Positions 60,802 through 64,000 of a DNA stretch of 64,000 bases are shown here, piece after piece. The notes under the pieces were generated by a model. The model was given only the letters and a program-made list of their open reading frames with translations. It ran no database searches and had not been told where the DNA came from. This DNA is from Polyangia bacterium (GTDB lineage Bacteria > Myxococcota_A > Polyangia > Nannocystales > Nannocystaceae). The first letter of the stretch is position 1, and each line of letters starts with the position of its first letter. The stretch spans positions 186,001-250,000 of the forward strand of contig JAUHWG010000013.1 of NCBI GenBank assembly GCA_030424595.1, in the 5' to 3' direction. The translations under genes and the position numbers were made by a program.

Positions 60802-62400
60802 CTACTCGACGCAGTGGTCGGCCCCCGGCGTCGTCGGATCCTCACGCACATCACCGTCGAAGTCGAGCTCGACATCCGGGTGGAGCTGCGCCGACCCAGG
60901 CCCCGCGCAGTCCGCGAGGTGGAGCTCGCCCGCCGCCGCGTCGACAAACCACTCCGCCGGCGCGTCCTCGGCGATGTTGTCAGAGAGGTCCGCCTGTGCA
61001 CCGTCGCGGGCGCGGATCTTTCGGTTGGAGAGGTTCCCGTGCATGGTCAGCCCGGAGGTCTCAGACCAGCGATATTCGATGCCCGAGCCGTAGCTCTTCG
61101 GGTCGCTGAGATAGACCGTGTTGTGGGCGACGATCGTGTTGACAGCCCGCTCGACGCTGATCCCGACGTCATGACTACCGCTGCCGGGGAAGCTCGAGAA
61201 GACCATGTTGTTGGTGATCGTCGAGCCGTAGACCTTCTTGACGAAGCCGAGGCCGATCCCGCGGGCGCAGTTCAGGAAGAGGTTGCGGGTGAGGGTATGC
61301 CCAGAGCCCTCCGTGCTGTCCCACATGTGGACGCCGTGCTCGGCGAGCCCGCCGGTGTAGGTCATGTTCCCCCGCATCTCCGGGTGCATCCCGTGGGCCG
61401 GGCGCTGAACCCCGCCCTGGTTGCAGTAGATCCCCTCAAAGCGGTTGTCGCGGACCGTCCAATTGGTCGAATCATGGGTGTCGATCCCGCCGGTGTAGCA
61501 GGCCGTATTGCCCCCCGGTGAGCCGTATCCCCAGACATTGTCGCGGCCCTCGTCGGTCATCAGGAAATTGGAGCAGGAGACCAGGACACCGTCGATCTCG
61601 CCGTTCCCGCTGCTCGACTTGATGAATTGCTGACCGCCGTCGACGAGCTCGAGGTTGTGGAGGATCGCGTCGTGTGCGTTCGACCAGAGGTGGACGAGGT
61701 GGAAGATCGAGCGGTGGACGCCGATGTTGGCGATCACCACGCCGGGCGCGTCGATCGTGATCGCCCCGCTCTGTCCGCCGAGGCCGCGGTAGGCCGCGTC
61801 GATCGTCACCGCCGTGGGATCGCCGCTGACCGAGCGCAGGGTGATGTTGGGCGTCGTGATGTAGACGCCGGTGTACTGGCCCTCCTGCGCCTGCGGCAGG
61901 GTGTAGACGCCGTCCTCCAGGAGGATCGTGTCGCCCTCCTTCGCCGACGAGACCACCGAGCGCAGCGTCGTCTCCACGCCGTCGACCTCGACCTTCCCGG
62001 GCTCGCTCGGCGAGACGATGATCATCGCCCCGTCCCGCGGCGGCAGCTTGGTCTGCTCACAGATGCTCAGCGGGGGCTCAACGCCGGTGTCTGACGTCCC
62101 CTCCGTGTCCGACGTCCCCTCCGTGTCCGAGGTGCTGGAGGTCGTCGGGGCGGTCGAGCTCGTCGTCGTCTCGGAGGTCGACGAGGTGTCTGATGTGGTG
62201 TCTGAGGTGGCTCCTTCGGAGCCCATCGTCTCCGCCTCGGTGTCGGACCCACCGGACCCCGTCGACGTCGCCGAACCACCGGAGGGGTCGCTCGTGCCGA
62301 CGCTGGCGGTGCTCTCAGTGTCGTCGGTGTCTTCGGTCGCAGGGCCTCCGCAGGCGAAGGTGGCGCTGAACAAGAGTGCTGAGGTGATAGGGCTACGCAT
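60802..62400 (-). CDS. Parallel beta-helix lipoprotein (pectate-lyase-like fold)
   Basis: The protein is 532 residues. A signal with 'ATFACGG' suggests a lipoprotein; about 85 Thr/Ser/Glu residues follow. From residue 110 on the sequence shows the repeating pattern of a right-handed beta-helix: 'NITLRSVSGDPTAVTIDAAY', 'DAPGVVIANIGVHRSIFHLV', 'SNAHDAILHNLELVDGG', 'TLTRNLFLNCARGIGLG' and 'NTIVAHNTVYLSD'. This fold occurs in polysaccharide lyases and surface proteins. Catalytic residues cannot be assigned by eye. It is probably a surface-attached carbohydrate-binding or -cleaving protein. Confidence 0.8.
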   Translation of the reverse strand: MRSPITSALLFSATFACGGPATEDTDDTESTASVGTSDPSGGSATSTGSGGSDTEAETMGSEGATSDTTSDTSSTSETTTSSTAPTTSSTSDTEGTSDTEGTSDTGVEPPLSICEQTKLPPRDGAMIIVSPSEPGKVEVDGVETTLRSVVSSAKEGDTILLEDGVYTLPQAQEGQYTGVYITTPNITLRSVSGDPTAVTIDAAYRGLGGQSGAITIDAPGVVIANIGVHRSIFHLVHLWSNAHDAILHNLELVDGGQQFIKSSSGNGEIDGVLVSCSNFLMTDEGRDNVWGYGSPGGNTACYTGGIDTHDSTNWTVRDNRFEGIYCNQGGVQRPAHGMHPEMRGNMTYTGGLAEHGVHMWDSTEGSGHTLTRNLFLNCARGIGLGFVKKVYGSTITNNMVFSSFPGSGSHDVGISVERAVNTIVAHNTVYLSDPKSYGSGIEYRWSETSGLTMHGNLSNRKIRARDGAQADLSDNIAEDAPAEWFVDAAAGELHLADCAGPGSAQLHPDVELDFDGDVREDPTTPGADHCVE

Positions 62401-63016
62401 CGCGCGGTAGCCTATACCAGCCGACCCCGTGCGACAGTCCCAAGATCAGATGTCTCTCCAGTCAGGTTGAATCGCGCACATCGACACGCTGCGTGCTCCC
62501 GCACTTCGACCCCCACGGTTCGGCTCTCTATAGGTACTTCACAACCTCCGGGGGGCTCTCGCCCCCCCTGCCCCCGATCACCTGGGCCCTCGAGCTCCCA
62601 GGGATCGATCTCCCCGCGCAGGCGCGCCCCGTCGCGCCAGCCATCGAGAACGCGCGCAGGCTCGTGAGCCTCCACGGGAGCTCTCTTCGGCGCCGCCCGA
62701 CGATCCTGCAGACAGCAGAAGAGGCCAGCTCGCCGCGAGGCGGTGGGGACGATCATCGATCCTCGCGCCCAGGTCGTGCTCTCGATCTTGACGTCGGTCA
62801 CAGGCCCACGCGGCATCCCCACAGTGCTCCACAGGTCCTTTGCCGCCACGCTCCGCTCGCCTGTCAGACCTTGTTCTTAGGACACCCGAGCTCCTCTCCC
62901 CATTGCGCTGCGCATGGCCTGCGACCACGACATCCCGTGATTCAGCGAGGCATCGTCGTCCCAGCTCGGCGGCGCTCTTCCTCCTATGCAGATCGCGGTG
63001 TACCCTCCGCGGCGCC
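62401..63016. other. Intergenic region, no gene seen
   Basis: These 616 bases separate divergent genes. A GGGGGGC/GCCCCCC hairpin with loop TCTC lies at 62550-62567. Open frames here have no start with a ribosome-binding site and look non-coding. Promoters for both flanking genes should be present. Confidence 0.4.
62550..62567. other. GC-only 7-bp hairpin
   Basis: GGGGGGC pairs with GCCCCCC around TCTC. No T-tract follows. It is in the middle of a divergent intergenic region, so a terminator of a small transcript or a regulator site are both possible. Confidence 0.3.
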
Positions 63017-64000
63017 ATGGTCCGTACCTCCAGGATCGCCTCGCGCTCGTGGTCGAGGACGTGCGCCTGGATCGCCCTGGGCCTCGCGCTCGCAACCGGG
63101 GCTCCGGCCCAGGCCAGCGCGGAGACCCCGGAGCTGCGCTGGGACGCGCCCGCGGGCTGCCCCACCCAGGCGGCCCTGCGGGCGACGCTCGACCAGGTGC
63201 TCGCTCGGGTCGACCCGAAGCGTCGGCGAGCGCTCAAGCTGCGAGCCCACGCTCGTGTCACGGAGACCGGGCCGGCGCGCTTCTCCTTGGACCTCGAGAT
63301 CACGACCGACGAAGGCAAGAGCCAGCGCCATGTCGACGCGGCGACCTGCGCCGAGCTGGCCGACGCGACGACGCTGCTGATCTCGATGGTCGACCCCGCC
63401 GCGGCCGCGGAGGCCGAGCAGCTCCGCGCCGAGCGATCGCCCGAGCCCACGCCCGAGCCCACGTCGAGCTCAAAGCCCACGCCCACGCCCACGCCCACGC
63501 CCAGCCCGGAGACAGAACCCCGCCCGGAGCCCGCGACCGAGCCTCCCCCCGAGACCGCGAAGGAGACCGCGAAGGAGACCGCGACCGAGCCCTCCACAGA
63601 GGCTCTGCCCCTCCCCCCGCCGGAGGAGCCAGGGACGCGCCCGCACCCCCTCCAAGGCGTCCTAGGCGTCGATCTAGCCCTCGGGAGAGCTGGACTGCCG
63701 AGCTTCGGCGCGGGCTTTGGCCTCCACCTCGGCGTGCTCCGACGCCACCTTCGCGGGGAGCTCTTCGCCCGCTACCACCTGCCGCGCACCCAGGCGCTCG
63801 CCGGCCTAGGCGAGCTGGAGGCCGCCGTCCGCTATCAGCTCGGCGTCGGCGGAGTGCGCGGATGCGGCCTCGGCAGCGTAGCAAGGCGCGTCGAGCTCTT
63901 CGGATGCCTGGGCGCGGAGCTGGGGGCGATGCGCGGCGAGGGGATAGGCCTGCCGGTGTCCGCGGCCCATACCGGCCTTTGGGCGGCGCTCCTCGTCACC
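63017..64000 (+). CDS. Exported protein with Pro/Thr linker, 3' end outside the window
   Basis: The frame from the ATG at 63017 stays open to the right edge, 328 codons so far. A basic N-terminus and hydrophobic core ('AWIALGLALATGAPAQASA') form a signal peptide. Residues 35-140 are a compact domain with two cysteines ('APAGCPTQAALRATL', 'AATCAELADATTLLISMVD'). A Pro/Thr/Glu linker follows ('PTPTPTPTPSPE'). From about residue 215 alternating strands ('GVLGVDLALGRAGLPSFGAG', 'LRRHLRGELFARYHL') suggest an outer-membrane barrel. This layout is common among hypothetical myxobacterial proteins. The function is unknown. Confidence 0.7.
   Translation, partial: MVRTSRIASRSWSRTCAWIALGLALATGAPAQASAETPELRWDAPAGCPTQAALRATLDQVLARVDPKRRRALKLRAHARVTETGPARFSLDLEITTDEGKSQRHVDAATCAELADATTLLISMVDPAAAAEAEQLRAERSPEPTPEPTSSSKPTPTPTPTPSPETEPRPEPATEPPPETAKETAKETATEPSTEALPLPPPEEPGTRPHPLQGVLGVDLALGRAGLPSFGAGFGLHLGVLRRHLRGELFARYHLPRTQALAGLGELEAAVRYQLGVGGVRGCGLGSVARRVELFGCLGAELGAMRGEGIGLPVSAAHTGLWAALLVT

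Overview
The window is GC-rich, densely coding DNA (roughly 69-70% G+C by eye) with the marks of a myxobacterium. Many lipoproteins have Thr/Ser/Gly/Asp-rich linkers just behind the lipobox. At least two proteins end in a MYXO-CTERM-like tail (Cys, hydrophobic stretch, Arg cluster). There are also DUF1592/DUF1552 pairs, multihaem c-type cytochromes, a FIST-histidine kinase pair and Ser/Thr kinases. The linker style suggests the Nannocystis/Enhygromyxa/Plesiocystis side of the phylum, but that placement is inference. No tRNA, rRNA, CRISPR array, transposase or phage gene was recognised; the window reads as chromosomal.

Layout. 1-5.2 kb: the 3' part of a multihaem cytochrome, a small Cys-rich exported protein, and a FIST sensor overlapping a hybrid-less histidine kinase. 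5.5-9.3 kb: an AraC regulator, an amidohydrolase-CIA30 lipoprotein and a NUC1-type nuclease. 9.6-21.1 kb: peptide-bond chemistry. A tandem-duplicated D-Ala-D-Ala-ligase-like protein is coupled to a DmpA-type peptidase; after a TonB receptor plus lipoprotein come an ATP-grasp enzyme, a RimB-like protease, an aspartoacylase-like enzyme and a RimK-RCK_C fusion. 21.2-26.1 kb: surface and secreted lipoproteins, including a di-haem one. 26.3-33.8 kb: a nine-gene minus-strand operon for bilins. 34.2-39.8 kb: a TIGR04552-like protein, a Cys-repeat lipoprotein and a short threonyl-tRNA synthetase. 40-49.8 kb: a LysR-methyltransferase pair, a PAS-STAS protein, ArsH, a lipoprotein hydrolase, a membrane reductase/methyltransferase-like protein and an MbnP/MbnH 'metallo-mystery pair' operon. 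50-64 kb: lipoproteins, a DUF1592-DUF1552 pair, an OmpA-family protein, a 1273-residue repeat protein, a beta-helix lipoprotein and a gene cut by the right edge.

The standout is the bilin operon. In transcription order it encodes a [2Fe-2S] ferredoxin, a V4R protein, an Ala/Pro-rich protein of unknown function, a phycobiliprotein-like globin, a second V4R protein, a canonical Ser/Thr kinase, a kinase-like protein lacking key catalytic residues, a ferredoxin-dependent bilin reductase and a haem oxygenase. Haem oxygenase would make biliverdin; the reductase, with electrons from the ferredoxin, would make a phytobilin; the globin keeps the Cys-x-Arg-Asp signature that carries bilin in phycobiliproteins. 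From memory, such 'bilin biosynthesis-associated globins' near PcyA-like reductases in non-photosynthetic bacteria were described by Rockwell, Martin and Lagarias (2023). The class is therefore not wholly new, but the kinase/pseudokinase pair, the V4R pair and the unknown protein have no role that I know of.
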